A stretch of 64,000 nt of DNA from JAMHWF01 sp035911095 (GCA_035911095.1 JAMHWF010000077.1:186001-250000), one strand, 5' to 3'. Counted from the stretch's first letter, positions 50,811-60,693 are shown. Notes: generated from the letters alone by a model not told the origin. Numbers and translations: made by a program.

Positions 50811-53800
50811 TCAGCCCAGCGCCCGCAGCTCGCGCAGCCCCACGGAGAGCATCGCCGCGTCCGGCGCGCTCACCGCCCTCAGCTCGCCCAGCACCTGCTG
50901 GGCGCGCGTCAGCGCGCGCTCCTGGCGCCGCTGCCAGTCCTCGACCAAGGGCGCTGTTGTGTCGCCGGAGCCGGTCAGCACGCTGGCGTCGAGATTGCGC
51001 AGCAGGGTGTCGAGGTCGTCGAGCATCGCGCCGCGCGCCAGCAGCTGCCAGTGCTGGTCGCCGGGCAGCGCGTCGATGCTCTTGCGCAGCCAGGGCACGC
51101 CCAGGCGGCCGGCGAGTTCGAAGTGCACGCGGGCGACCAGGTCCACCGGCCGGCCGGAGGCGGCGGCGACCTCGGCGATGTCGAGCGCCGAGAAGAGCGT
51201 CTCGAAGCCGGCGATCTGCGTCGCCAGCGGCAGCGGCACGCCGAAGGCGGCCCAGCGCTCGCGCGCCTCGTCGACGCGCGCCTGCTCGCTCGCGTCGCCG
51301 AGCGCCGGCGCGAGCTCGCGCAGCACTTCGACCGCGGGGCGGAAGGCGGCGATCGTCGTGCCCATGTCGTCGGCCAGGCGCCGCGAGCGCAGGAACCAGG
51401 TGGTGCCGCGCTCGAGGTCGGCGCTGGTGTCGATCAGGATGCGCGCCTGCACCTCGTCGTCGACCTGGTTGTCGAGTGCCTCGACCTGTTCCCACAGCCC
51501 GACCATGCCGAACACCTCGCGCGCCAGCAGGTAGGCGCGGACGATCTCGTTCGGGCGCGCGCCGGTGGTCTCCATCAGCCGGTGCACGTAGGTGCTGCCC
51601 ACGCGGTTGAGCATGCTGTTGGTGACGTGGGTGGCGATGATCTCGCGCCGCAGCGGGTGGCGCGTCATCACCGAGGCGCAGCGCTCTTGCAGCTCGCTCG
51701 GGAAGTAGCGCACCAGTGCGGTCGCGACCCAGGGGTCGTCGGGCAGGTCGGAGGCGAGCAGCTCGTCGTACAGCCACATCTTCGCGTAGGCCAGCACCAC
51801 CGCGTGCTCGGGGCGCGCGAGGCCCAGGCCTTCGGCGCGCCGCTCGGCGATGACCTCGTCCGAGGGCAGCACCTCGATGCGCCGGTTGAGCCGCTTGGCC
51901 TTCTCTAGGAACTGCATGAAGCGCAGCTGCGCGTCGAGCAGCTGCGGCGCGATGCGGTTCGTCACCGACAGCACCTGGCTCTGGAAGATGTTGTCGCGCA
52001 GCACCAGCGTCGCGACCTCGTCGGTCATCACCGGCAGCAGCGTGTTGCGCTGGCGCTCGGTCATCTCGCCGTCGCCGACGAGCAGGCCGAGCAGGATCTT
52101 GATGTTGACCTCGTGGTCGGAGGTGTCGACCCCGGCCGAGTTGTCGATCGCGTCGGTGTTGATGCGCCCGCCGTGCTGCGCGAACTCGATACGCCCGCGC
52201 TGCGTCAGGCCCAGGTTGCCGCCTTCGCCGACCACCTTGCAGCGCAGCTCGACGCCGTCGACGCGCAGCGCGTCGTTGGCGCGGTCGCCCACCTGCTCGT
52301 GGGTTTCGGTCGTGGCCTTGACGTAGGTGCCGATGCCGCCGTTGTAGAGCAGGTCGACACGCGCCTTCAGCACCGCGTTGACCAGCTCGGTCGGCGTCAG
52401 CGACGCGACCTCGAGGTCGAGCAGCTTGCGCACTTCGGGCGAGAGCGGTACCGACTTGGCGCTGCGCGCGAAGACGCCGCCGCCGGTGGAGATCAGGCCG
52501 GCGTCGTAGTCGGCCCAGGACGAGCGCGGCAGCTGGAAGAGCCGCTCGCGCTCGGCGTAGCTGCGCTCGGCATCGGGGTTCGGGTCGAGGAAGACGTGCC
52601 GGTGGTCGAAGGCCGCGATGAGCCGGATGTGGCGCGACAGCAGCATGCCGTTGCCGAACACGTCGCCCGACATGTCGCCGATGCCGACCACGGTGAAGTC
52701 GGTGCTCTGCGTGTCCACGCCGAGCTCGCGGAAGTGGCGCTTGACCGATTCCCAGGCGCCGCGCGCGGTGATGCCCATCGCCTTGTGGTCGTAGCCGACC
52801 GAGCCGCCGGAGGCGAAGGCGTCGTCGAGCCAGAAGCCGTACTCGCGGCTCACCGCGTTGGCGTGGTCGGAGAAGGTCGCGGTGCCCTTGTCGGCGGCGA
52901 CGACGAGGTAGGGGTCGTCGGCGTCGTGGCGGCGCACCTGCGGCGGCGGCACGATCTCGCCGGCGACGCGGTTGTCGGTCAGGTCGAGCAGCCCGCGCAG
53001 GTAGTTCTTGTAGCAGGCGACGCCCTCGGCCAGATAGGCCTCGCGGTCGGCGGGCGAAGGTGCGCGCTTGAGCACGAAGCCGCCCTTCGAGCCGACCGGG
53101 ACGATCACCGTGTTCTTCACCATCTGCGCCTTGACCAGGCCCAGCACCTCGGTGCGGAAGTCCTCCGGCCGGTCGCTCCAGCGCAGGCCGCCGCGCGCGA
53201 CGCGGCCGCCGCGCAGGTGCACGCCCTCGAAGCGCGTCGCGTAGACGAAGATCTCGGCCACCGGCTTCGGCTCGGGCAGGCCCGGCACCCGCGAGGGGTC
53301 GAACTTGAACGAGAGGAAGGAGCGGCCGCGCCAGAAGTTGCAGCGGTCGGTCGCCAGGATCAGCGCGAGTAGCTGGCGCAGCACGCGGTCCTCGGAGAGG
53401 TTGGTCACGTCCTCGAGGCTCTTCTCGATCGCCGTCACCTGGGCGGCGGCGACCTCGGGCGCCTCGGCACTGCGCGCCGGGTCGAAGCGCGCCTTGAACA
53501 GCCCGACCAGCGCCGCGGCGATCGACGGGTGCGCGACCAGCGTCGTCTCGATGAAGGCCTGCGACAGCGCGAAGCCGCTCTGCCGCATGTACTTGGCGTA
53601 GGCGCGCAGCACGACGACCTCGGCCGCGGGCAGGCCGGCCGCGACGACGAGGCGGTTGAAGGCGTCGTTCTCGACCTCGCCGTTCAGCACCGCGGCGAAG
53701 GCGGTCTCGAAGAGCGGGTTCAGGCGGTCGATGTCGGGCTCGGCGTCGCCCACCGCGACCTCGAGGCCGTAGTCGTGCAGCCAGACGGTCGGGCCCTCGA

Positions 53801-55610
53801 GCGGGGCGATGCGGTGCAGCTGTTCGTCGAGCACGCGCATGCCCAGGTGCTCGAGCATCGGCAGGCTGCTCGACAGCGCGAGCGGCTCGCCGCGCCGCAG
53901 CAGCTTGAAGCGCAGCACGCCGGGCGGCGCCTCGAGCGGGCGGTACAGGCGCATCGCGAGCGGGTGGGCATCCGCCAGGCCGGCCATCAGCTCGATGTCG
54001 GGCACCGCCGCACGGGCCGGCACCGCGTCGCGGTAGCCGGCAGGGAAGGCGCCGGCGTAGACGCGCTGCAGGCTGTTGCCGCGCGCCTCGCCGAGGCTCT
54101 CGACCAGGGCCTCGCGCAGCAGGTCCTGCCAGCTGCGCGAGGCGGCGGCGAGCTGCGCCTCGAGCTCGCGCTCGTCGACGTCGGGCACGCTGCCGGGCTG
54201 GGTGCGCACCGTGATCAGCACCCGCGCCAGCGGCGACTCCGACAGGTGCACGTTGAACTCGGCGCTGCTGCCGTGCAGCGCGGCGATCAGCATCTGCTGC
54301 CAGGTGCGGCGCAGCTCGGTGTTGTAGTGCTCGCGCGGCGCGTAGATCAGGCAGGTGACGAAGCGCTCGAAGCGGTCGCGCCGCAGGAAGAGCCGGAAGC
54401 GCTGCCGCTCGCCGAGGTGCAGGATCGCCGTGACCGTGCGCAGCAGGGTCTCGTTGTCGGTCTGGAACAGCTCGTCGCGCGGGTAGGTCTCGAGGATGTT
54501 GATCAGGGCCTTGCCGTCGTGGCTGGCCGGCGGCAGCCCGGTGCGCTCGACGATCTCGGCCACCTTGCGACGCAGCAGCGGGATCTCCGACGGGTTCGCG
54601 CTGTAGGCGGTGTGGGTGAACAGGCCGAGGAAGCGGTGCTCGCCGCAGACCTGGCCGTCGGGCCCGAAGCGCTTGACGCCGACGTAGTCGAGCTGGCCCG
54701 GCCGGTGCACGGTCGAGCGCGAGTTGCTCTTGGTGACCACCAGCAACTCGGGCAGGCGCGCGCCGGCGCGCACGTCGGCCGGCAGGGCGGCGAACGAGGC
54801 GGGGATCTGCGACGCTTCTTCGCTGCGCAGGATGCCCAGGCCGGAGCCGGCCTCCATCTGCAGGTCGATGTCGTCGCCGCGCGTCACCAGGTCGAGCGTG
54901 CGGGCGCCGAGCAGGGTGAAGCGGTTGTCGGCCAGCCACAGCAGGAAGGCGCGGCCTTCCTCGAGCTCGGCCGCCGGCAGCGGCGGCGGGTTGGTCGCCA
55001 CCTCGTCGGCGATCGCGAGCAGGCGGCTGCGCATCGCCTGCCAGTCGGTCCAGGCGACGCGCACGTCGCCGAGCACGCGGGTCACGTCCTGCGCCAGCGC
55101 CTCGAGCTGGGCCGCCTCGGGCACGCGGTCGACCTCGACGTGGATGAACGATTCATGCAGGCCCGCGCCGTCGCCGCCGAGGCCGGTCAGCAGGCCCTCG
55201 GCGTCGCGGGTGACGGTGAGCAGCGGGTGCACGATCAGGTGCAGCGTCAGCCCGTGGCGGTTGACTTCCATCGCGACCGAGTCGACGAGGAAGGGCATGT
55301 CGTCGTTGACGATCTCGACGATCGTGTGCGTCGACTGCCAGCCATGCTCGGCCAGCGTCGGGTTGAAGGCGCGTACCCGCACCGTGCCCGGCGCGCGGCG
55401 GCGGGCGAAGGCCCAGTGCGACAACGCCGCGCCGTACAGGTCGGCGGGGTCGCGCTCCTCGAGCACTTCCGGGTCCACGCGCGTGAAGTACTGCTGCACG
55501 AACGCGATCAGCGTCTCGCGCTGCTCGGCCGGTACCTTGGTCTGGATCAGGCCGATCACCTGCTCGATCCGCTCGTGGCCGGCAACCGGTCCCGGTGCAT
55601 TCATCTTCAT
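50811..55610 (-). CDS. NAD-specific glutamate dehydrogenase, large type
   Basis: This 1,599-residue enzyme of the large NAD-glutamate dehydrogenase class deaminates glutamate to 2-oxoglutarate and ammonia. Long N-terminal ACT-like regulatory regions come first (DDMPFLVDSVAMEVNRHGL). The catalytic core is around residues 790-1000, with GGLRWSDRPEDFRTEVLGL, VPVGSKGGFVLK and GGSVGYDHKAMGIT. The nucleotide-binding part includes VVGIGDMSGDVFGNGML. ATG at 55610 follows a perfect GAGGAGG-type site. The gene is complete and intact. It is divergent from a YbaY-like lipoprotein gene with a 370-bp gap. This class is typically allosterically regulated; nothing in the window shows how. Confidence 0.96.
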   Translation of the reverse strand: MKMNAPGPVAGHERIEQVIGLIQTKVPAEQRETLIAFVQQYFTRVDPEVLEERDPADLYGAALSHWAFARRRAPGTVRVRAFNPTLAEHGWQSTHTIVEIVNDDMPFLVDSVAMEVNRHGLTLHLIVHPLLTVTRDAEGLLTGLGGDGAGLHESFIHVEVDRVPEAAQLEALAQDVTRVLGDVRVAWTDWQAMRSRLLAIADEVATNPPPLPAAELEEGRAFLLWLADNRFTLLGARTLDLVTRGDDIDLQMEAGSGLGILRSEEASQIPASFAALPADVRAGARLPELLVVTKSNSRSTVHRPGQLDYVGVKRFGPDGQVCGEHRFLGLFTHTAYSANPSEIPLLRRKVAEIVERTGLPPASHDGKALINILETYPRDELFQTDNETLLRTVTAILHLGERQRFRLFLRRDRFERFVTCLIYAPREHYNTELRRTWQQMLIAALHGSSAEFNVHLSESPLARVLITVRTQPGSVPDVDERELEAQLAAASRSWQDLLREALVESLGEARGNSLQRVYAGAFPAGYRDAVPARAAVPDIELMAGLADAHPLAMRLYRPLEAPPGVLRFKLLRRGEPLALSSSLPMLEHLGMRVLDEQLHRIAPLEGPTVWLHDYGLEVAVGDAEPDIDRLNPLFETAFAAVLNGEVENDAFNRLVVAAGLPAAEVVVLRAYAKYMRQSGFALSQAFIETTLVAHPSIAAALVGLFKARFDPARSAEAPEVAAAQVTAIEKSLEDVTNLSEDRVLRQLLALILATDRCNFWRGRSFLSFKFDPSRVPGLPEPKPVAEIFVYATRFEGVHLRGGRVARGGLRWSDRPEDFRTEVLGLVKAQMVKNTVIVPVGSKGGFVLKRAPSPADREAYLAEGVACYKNYLRGLLDLTDNRVAGEIVPPPQVRRHDADDPYLVVAADKGTATFSDHANAVSREYGFWLDDAFASGGSVGYDHKAMGITARGAWESVKRHFRELGVDTQSTDFTVVGIGDMSGDVFGNGMLLSRHIRLIAAFDHRHVFLDPNPDAERSYAERERLFQLPRSSWADYDAGLISTGGGVFARSAKSVPLSPEVRKLLDLEVASLTPTELVNAVLKARVDLLYNGGIGTYVKATTETHEQVGDRANDALRVDGVELRCKVVGEGGNLGLTQRGRIEFAQHGGRINTDAIDNSAGVDTSDHEVNIKILLGLLVGDGEMTERQRNTLLPVMTDEVATLVLRDNIFQSQVLSVTNRIAPQLLDAQLRFMQFLEKAKRLNRRIEVLPSDEVIAERRAEGLGLARPEHAVVLAYAKMWLYDELLASDLPDDPWVATALVRYFPSELQERCASVMTRHPLRREIIATHVTNSMLNRVGSTYVHRLMETTGARPNEIVRAYLLAREVFGMVGLWEQVEALDNQVDDEVQARILIDTSADLERGTTWFLRSRRLADDMGTTIAAFRPAVEVLRELAPALGDASEQARVDEARERWAAFGVPLPLATQIAGFETLFSALDIAEVAAASGRPVDLVARVHFELAGRLGVPWLRKSIDALPGDQHWQLLARGAMLDDLDTLLRNLDASVLTGSGDTTAPLVEDWQRRQERALTRAQQVLGELRAVSAPDAAMLSVGLRELRALG

Positions 55611-55980
55611 CGTGCCTCCTCAGGCATAACGCACGCGCATCGGCGGTCGCCATTGCTTGCGCCCGCAGTCGAACCCATCACCGTGGACCTTTGACCTTGT
55701 CGAGCATGATGGGGGAAATCCGGATGGCGCCCGGGTGTGGCCGGGTCGGACCCAGGGTCGGCCGTGTCGGGCCGCTGGTCAGGTCGGCCCGATCGCGCCA
55801 CGGCCGGGGCGCACCGCCGGCGGGCCAGCGTCGCGGGGCCGGATGACGCGGCTGTGACCGGGGGCCTCCGCCCCCTTGCGGGTCCGCGGGTGGGGCGCGG
55901 GAGGACCGGGTGCGTCGATCGACCACAATGCGCGCTTCGGTCGGGCCGCGCCTCGCGGCTGGCCGACCGAGCACCCGACC
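55611..55980. other. 370-bp divergent intergenic region
   Basis: No gene seen. Several open frames exist but lack ribosome-binding sites and are shadow-like. A small GC hairpin GGGGGC/GCCCCC lies at 55860-55875, and repeated GGTCGG-like words occur at 55740-55790. It should hold the promoters of the glutamate dehydrogenase and the lipoprotein genes. Confidence 0.5.
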
Positions 55981-56490
55981 ATGATGGGCTTTCGCCTTCC
56001 TCCGATCCTCGACGGCCGCCGCTGGCAGGCCCTGGGGCTGGCTGCGGGCCTCGGGCTCGTCGCCTGTGCGGCCCCGCCCGGTGCCGCGCCCCCCGCGGGG
56101 CCGCCCCCGTTGCCCGTGCCGCCTGCGTCCGCATCGCCATCGGCCGATGCCCTGCTGGTGATCCGCGGCGAGCTGTCCTACCGCCAGCGCATCGCCCTGC
56201 CGCCGGGCGCGCTGGCGGTGGTCGAGATGCGGGTCCAGGCCGATGCCCCGGCGATCGCCGAACAGCGCATCGCGCTCGACGGGCGGCAGGTGCCGGTGCC
56301 CTTCGAACTGCGCGTCGAACGCGCCCGTTTCGGCGCGAGCGAGGTGCCGCTGAAGGGGGCGATCCTCGTCGGAGGCCAGGCCGTGTGGGAGACCGAAGCG
56401 ATCCCGATCCCGCCGGTGCCGGGGCCGGTCGACCTCGGCGTGCTTTGGATGAGGGCCGTGGAGGGCGACGCCGGCCCGCCCAGCCGTTGA
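55981..56490 (+). CDS. YbaY-like lipoprotein
   Basis: This 169-residue lipoprotein has lipobox LVAC (Cys29) and a Pro/Ala-rich linker to about residue 60. The C-terminal beta-rich domain starts LLVIRGELSYRQRIALPPGALAVVEMR, resembling the YbaY/YscW pilotin-like family. These lipoproteins help outer-membrane assembly or bind glycolipids. Two adjacent ATGs at 55981 and 55984 are possible starts. The function here is inferred only from the domain resemblance. Confidence 0.75.
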   Translation: MMGFRLPPILDGRRWQALGLAAGLGLVACAAPPGAAPPAGPPPLPVPPASASPSADALLVIRGELSYRQRIALPPGALAVVEMRVQADAPAIAEQRIALDGRQVPVPFELRVERARFGASEVPLKGAILVGGQAVWETEAIPIPPVPGPVDLGVLWMRAVEGDAGPPSR

Positions 56491-56655
56491 GCTCGCGCGC
56501 GTTCCGATGGCAGGCGCGGCTCGGGCGGGGCCGGGCAGGCCCGGATCAGTCAGCCGCGGCCTACACCCCAATCCGCTCCGCCTGCTTTCTCTTGCGCGGC
56601 CGGCGAGGTTGAATTCGCGCAAGATGTCGGACGCGACTCGAGGAACGATCTGCCC

Positions 56656-57186
56656 ATGGGTGCCCTGCGACGCTTCGCCGAGCGTTCGGTGACGACGGTA
56701 GCCGGCATCTACCGCGATGCCGACACTGCGCATCGCGCCGTGCAGGCCTTGCCGCAGCTGCCCTGGGGGCCGGGCATGGTGGCTCGCGTCGTGACGCCCG
56801 GTGACCCCGAAATGGCGCGCAAGCTGGACCCTTCCGGCTGCTGTCCCTGGCGCGCGACGCTACGCTCGAACCTCGGCTGCACGGTCGCCTTCATGCTCGT
56901 CGGCGCGCTTGCCGGCTTCGGCTTCGCGACGCCGGGCGTGCTGAACGACGGGATGGTCGTCTGGCTGGTCCCGGTGGCCACGTCGGTCGCGGGCGGCCTC
57001 TTCGGCATGGTGTATGGGGTGCTGCTGACGCCGGCGCCCGACCGCGAACTGGTGTCGAGCCACGTCCGGCGCGCGAGCCGGGCCGGCTGCTGGGCTGTCG
57101 TCGCCCATACGGCCGACGGCCGCGGCGCGACGGCCGTGCGCGATGCCCTGGGGCGCGCCGGCGGGCTGGTGGTCAGCGCCATCTGA
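56656..57186 (+). CDS. Membrane protein of unknown function
   Basis: This 176-residue product has a soluble N-terminal domain of about 65 residues with an alpha/beta look (VAGIYRDADTAHRAVQALPQL). Two membrane helices follow (CTVAFMLVGALAGFGFATPG and WLVPVATSVAGGLFGMVYGV), then a second small domain (GCWAVVAHTADGRGATAVRDAL) that resembles the first. The two-domain pattern around a central hairpin resembles general stress-type or YflT-like envelopes. No family is claimed. It lies 57 bp before radA on the same strand. Confidence 0.65.
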   Translation: MGALRRFAERSVTTVAGIYRDADTAHRAVQALPQLPWGPGMVARVVTPGDPEMARKLDPSGCCPWRATLRSNLGCTVAFMLVGALAGFGFATPGVLNDGMVVWLVPVATSVAGGLFGMVYGVLLTPAPDRELVSSHVRRASRAGCWAVVAHTADGRGATAVRDALGRAGGLVVSAI

Positions 57187-57243
57187 GGCCGCGGCCCGAC
57201 CGCCGCGAGGGTGCGCGGCACCGACGCGGGACAATGCGCCCCG

Positions 57244-58617
57244 ATGGCACGCGAGAAGTCTGTCTACGTCTGCAGCGACTGCGGCGGCACGAGCCCCAAG
57301 TGGCTGGGCAAGTGTCCGCACTGCGGCGCCTGGAACACGCTGGTCGAAGGGCCGGCGGAGGCACCCTCGGGCAGCGCCGGGCGCAACCAGCGCTTCCAGT
57401 CGCTCGCCCGCTCCGCGCCGGTCGCGACGCTGTCGGGCATCGAGGCGAGCGAGATCGCCCGCACGCCCACCGGCCTGGCCGAGCTTGACCGCGTGCTCGG
57501 CGGCGGCATCGTCGAGGGCGGCGTGGTGCTGATCGGCGGCGACCCGGGCATCGGCAAGAGCACGCTGCTGCTGCAGGCGCTCGACGCGCTGGCGCGCGCG
57601 ATGCCTACGCTGTACGTGACCGGCGAGGAGAGCGGCGCGCAGGTCGCGCTGCGGGCCCATCGCCTGGGGCTCGAAGCCTCGCCGGTGCGCGTGATGGCGG
57701 AGATCCAGCTCGAGAAGATCCTCGCCGCGGTCGAGACCGAGCAGCCCGCGGTGCTGGTGATCGACTCGATCCAGACCGTCTACACCGAGCAGCTCGCCTC
57801 CGCGCCCGGCTCGGTCGCGCAGGTGCGCGAGTGCGCGGCGCAGCTGACGCGCGTCGCGAAGGCGAGCGGCTCGACCGTGATCCTCGTCGGCCACGTGACG
57901 AAGGAGGGCACGCTCGCCGGCCCGCGCGTGCTCGAGCACATCGTCGACACGGTGCTGTACTTCGAAGGCGACACGCACTCGAGCTTCCGCCTCGTGCGCG
58001 CCTTCAAGAACCGCTTCGGCGCGGTCAACGAGATCGGCGTCTTCGCGATGACCGAGCGCGGGCTGAAAGGCGTCGCCAACCCGAGCGCGATCTTCCTGTC
58101 GACCCACGGCGAGCCCGTGCCCGGCGCCTGCGTGCTGGTGACGCTCGAAGGCACGCGGCCGATGCTGGTCGAGATCCAGGCCCTGGTCGACGCCGGCGGG
58201 CCGAGCCCGCGGCGGCTCTCGGTCGGGCTCGAGCGCGACCGGCTCGCGATGCTGCTCGCGGTGCTGCACCGCCATGCCGGCGTCGCCTGCATGGACCAGG
58301 ACGTGTTCGTCAACGCGGTCGGGGGCGTGCGCATCAGCGAGCCGGCGGCCGATCTCGCGGTGCTGCTCGCGATCCACGGCAGCCTGCGCGGCAAGCCCTT
58401 GCCACGAGGCTTCGTCGCCTTCGGCGAGGTGGGCCTGGCGGGGGAGGTACGGCCAGCGCCGCGCGGGCAGGAGCGCCTGCGCGAGGCGGCCAAGCTCGGC
58501 TTCTCGCTCGCGCTGGTGCCCAAGGCCAACGCGCCGAAGAAGCCGATCGAGGGGCTCGAGGTGCGGGTGGTCGAGCGGGTCGAGGACGCGGTCGACTTCG
58601 CGCGTGAGAGTCTCTGA
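57244..58617 (+). CDS. radA: DNA repair protein RadA
   Basis: This 457-residue branch-migration ATPase works in recombinational repair. The C4 zinc finger has Cys10, Cys13, Cys24 and Cys27. Walker A is GDPGIGKST (residues 99-107). The RadA-specific KNRFG motif is at residues 255-259. The Lon-like C-terminal domain reads FVNAVGGVRISEPAADL. ATG at 57244 (MAREKSVYVCSDCGG) is the standard start. In many Betaproteobacteria radA follows alr directly; here about 22 kb separates them. The identification is certain. Confidence 0.97.
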   Translation: MAREKSVYVCSDCGGTSPKWLGKCPHCGAWNTLVEGPAEAPSGSAGRNQRFQSLARSAPVATLSGIEASEIARTPTGLAELDRVLGGGIVEGGVVLIGGDPGIGKSTLLLQALDALARAMPTLYVTGEESGAQVALRAHRLGLEASPVRVMAEIQLEKILAAVETEQPAVLVIDSIQTVYTEQLASAPGSVAQVRECAAQLTRVAKASGSTVILVGHVTKEGTLAGPRVLEHIVDTVLYFEGDTHSSFRLVRAFKNRFGAVNEIGVFAMTERGLKGVANPSAIFLSTHGEPVPGACVLVTLEGTRPMLVEIQALVDAGGPSPRRLSVGLERDRLAMLLAVLHRHAGVACMDQDVFVNAVGGVRISEPAADLAVLLAIHGSLRGKPLPRGFVAFGEVGLAGEVRPAPRGQERLREAAKLGFSLALVPKANAPKKPIEGLEVRVVERVEDAVDFARESL

Positions 58618-58745
58618 GGCCGCGGTGGCAGGCAGGCGCTCGCGTGGCGTAGTTCACACGCCCGACGTGCGAGAAGCCCGCATTGACGGAAGCCGGGGAC
58701 CTCGGACTATCCTCAGGCAGAGCAGAAAGTCACGGGGATGAAGGC

Positions 58746-58841
58746 ATGAAGGATCCTTTCGATCCGCGCGATCCGGCGCCCGCTCGGTCCGGCAGTGGCG
58801 CGCGCACTTGGAGCGTGCGCCGCATCGCGCGCCACGGTTGA
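58746..58841 (+). CDS. Candidate 31-codon upstream ORF
   Basis: An ORF beginning MKDPFDPRDPAPARSG lies directly before the phosphoesterase gene, ending 4 bp before its ATG, with GGGGAT upstream. It could be a leader peptide or a chance frame; no family is known. Confidence 0.3.
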   Translation: MKDPFDPRDPAPARSGSGARTWSVRRIARHG

Positions 58842-58845
58842 AGCG

Positions 58846-59649
58846 ATGGCGTACGAAGCCGACCGACGTCTGGCCGTGGTGAGCGACATCCACGGCAACC
58901 TGCCGGCCCTCGAGGCCGTGATCGCCGACCTGCGCGCCGCCGGCGCCGATGCGGTGGTCAACCTCGGCGACATCGTCTCCGGCCCGCTCTGGCCCGCCGA
59001 GACGGCCAGGCTGCTGATGTCGCTGCGCTGGCCGACGCTGCGCGGCAACCACGAGCGCTACGTGCTGAGCCCGCCCGGCACGATGGGCCCTTCGGACAGC
59101 TTCGCCGCGGCCCAGCTCGACGCGCGGCAGCGCAAGTGGCTCGCCGCGCTGCCATCCTCGCTGTGGCTGGCGCCGGACCTGTTCTGCTGCCACGGCACGC
59201 CCGACTACGACACCGACTACTTCCTCGAAACCGTCACCGGCGGCTGGGTGCCCGGCGGCGACGAGTCCGGCGTGCGGCCGGCGAGCGAGGCCGAGGTCGC
59301 GGAGCGCCTGGGCGACATCCGCGCCTCGCTGACGCTGTGCGGCCACACGCACTGCGCTCGCATCACGCGCCTGCCCGACGGGCGCTGCGTGATGAATCCC
59401 GGCAGCGTCGGTCTGCCCGCCTACGACGACGACGTGCCGCTGCCGCACGTGATCGAGGCTGGCTCGCCGCACGCGCGCTATGCCCTGGCCGAGCGCCGCG
59501 ACGATGGCTGGCAGCTGACGCTGCGCCAGGTCGCCTATGACTGGAGGTCCGCGGCGCGCAGGGCCGAGGCGAACGGCCGCGGCGACTGGGCAGACGCCCT
59601 GCGCAGCGGCCGCGTCGGGCGCCCCGAGCGGGAGGTCGTGCACGCGTGA
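58846..59649 (+). CDS. Calcineurin-like metallophosphoesterase
   Basis: This 267-residue cytoplasmic phosphoesterase has all five family motifs: VVSDIHGN, NLGDIVSGP, LRGNHERY, CCHGTPDYD and LCGHTHCAR. The order and spacing fit the YfcE/MJ0936-type subgroup of dimetal phosphodiesterases. ATG at 58846 was chosen as the first start directly before the SDIH motif; the frame extends 17 codons upstream without a better site. Its stop overlaps the GTG of the next gene. Substrate is unknown. Confidence 0.9.
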   Translation: MAYEADRRLAVVSDIHGNLPALEAVIADLRAAGADAVVNLGDIVSGPLWPAETARLLMSLRWPTLRGNHERYVLSPPGTMGPSDSFAAAQLDARQRKWLAALPSSLWLAPDLFCCHGTPDYDTDYFLETVTGGWVPGGDESGVRPASEAEVAERLGDIRASLTLCGHTHCARITRLPDGRCVMNPGSVGLPAYDDDVPLPHVIEAGSPHARYALAERRDDGWQLTLRQVAYDWRSAARRAEANGRGDWADALRSGRVGRPEREVVHA

Positions 59650-60053
59650 AGGCACCGCTCCTCATCGCCCTCGGCGCCATCGCACTCGGCGTCGTGGGCT
59701 GGCTGACCCAGGGCTGGGCCGGCGTCGCGATGGTTGCCTCGACCGCGCTCTTTCTCGGGCTGCTGCAGTTCCATCGCGCGATGGGCGTGCTGCGCCGCGC
59801 CGGCCAGGCGCCGGTCGGCATGGTGCCGAGCGTGGTCATGGTCCACTCGCGGCTTCGTCCCGGCCTGAAGCTGACCGACCTGCTGCGGCTCACCGGCAGC
59901 CTGGGGCGCAAGGTGGGCGAGGCCGATGCGGCCGGTCCGGCGGCGGGCGACCCGGATGCCGAAGCGCTGGCGTGGCGCGACCCCGGCGATTCCGAGGTCA
60001 TCGTGCGCCTGCGCGCCGGCAAGGTCGTCGACTGGACGCTGAACCGACCCTGA
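59646..60053 (+). CDS. Small membrane protein of unknown function
   Basis: This 135-residue product has two N-terminal membrane helices (PLLIALGAIALGVVGWLTQG and AGVAMVASTALFLGLLQF). The cytoplasmic tail contains RPGLKLTDLLRLTGSLGRKV and SEVIVRLRAGKVVDWTLN, resembling proteins annotated only as hypothetical in Burkholderiales. GTG at 59646 overlaps the phosphoesterase stop (GTGA), so the two are coupled. It converges on the TMEM165 gene. Confidence 0.7.
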   Translation: MKAPLLIALGAIALGVVGWLTQGWAGVAMVASTALFLGLLQFHRAMGVLRRAGQAPVGMVPSVVMVHSRLRPGLKLTDLLRLTGSLGRKVGEADAAGPAAGDPDAEALAWRDPGDSEVIVRLRAGKVVDWTLNRP

Positions 60054-60108
60054 GCGCCGCGAGCGCCGGGCGGCGCCGCGCGGCGCCCCACGGCAGATCA
60101 GCGCGGGC

Positions 60109-60693
60109 TTAGAACAAGTGGCCGACGTCGAGTAGCGCGGCCACGCCCAGCACGCCGAAGATCGCGGCCGCGATGCTGTGCACCAGCTTCATCGGCACCT
60201 TGCGCGCGATCACGTCGCCCATCAGCACCGCCGGCAGGTTCGCCAGCATCATCCCCAGCGTCGTGCCGACGACGACTGCCACCAGCGCGGCGTCGTAGCG
60301 CGCGGCCAGGGCGACGGTGGCGATCTGCGTCTTGTCGCCCATCTCGGCCAGGAAGAAGGTCACCACCGTCGTGCCGAAGACATCGAGGCGGCGCGTGCGT
60401 GCCTCGTCACCGGCGTCGTCGTCGAGCTTGTCGGGGATCAGCATCCAGGCCGCCATGGCGAGGAAGCCGAGGCCGATGATCCAGCGCAGCACGTTCGGGC
60501 CGAGCCAGGCGGCGACCGCGGCGCCGAGCGCCCCGGCTGCGGCGTGGTTGGCCAGCGTGGCGACGAAGATGCCGAGCAGGATCGGCACGGGCTTGCGAAA
60601 GCGGGCGGTGAGCAGCAGCGCGAGCAACTGGGTCTTGTCGCCCATCTCGCCGAGCGTGACGACGCCGGTCGAGACGAGGAAGGCTTCGAACAT
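60109..60693 (-). CDS. TMEM165/GDT1 (UPF0016)-family cation transporter
   Basis: This 194-residue inner-membrane protein of the UPF0016 family has six predicted helices in two repeats, each with the hallmark GEMGDKTQ (residues 15-22) or AEMGDKTQ (residues 116-123). Bacterial and eukaryotic relatives move Mn2+ and Ca2+ with proton exchange; manganese export (MneA-like) is the best guess. ATG at 60693 was chosen as the family start; the longer frame upstream is an artefact. A structured leader and a strong palindrome lie upstream, consistent with metal-responsive control. Confidence 0.88.
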   Translation of the reverse strand: MFEAFLVSTGVVTLGEMGDKTQLLALLLTARFRKPVPILLGIFVATLANHAAAGALGAAVAAWLGPNVLRWIIGLGFLAMAAWMLIPDKLDDDAGDEARTRRLDVFGTTVVTFFLAEMGDKTQIATVALAARYDAALVAVVVGTTLGMMLANLPAVLMGDVIARKVPMKLVHSIAAAIFGVLGVAALLDVGHLF

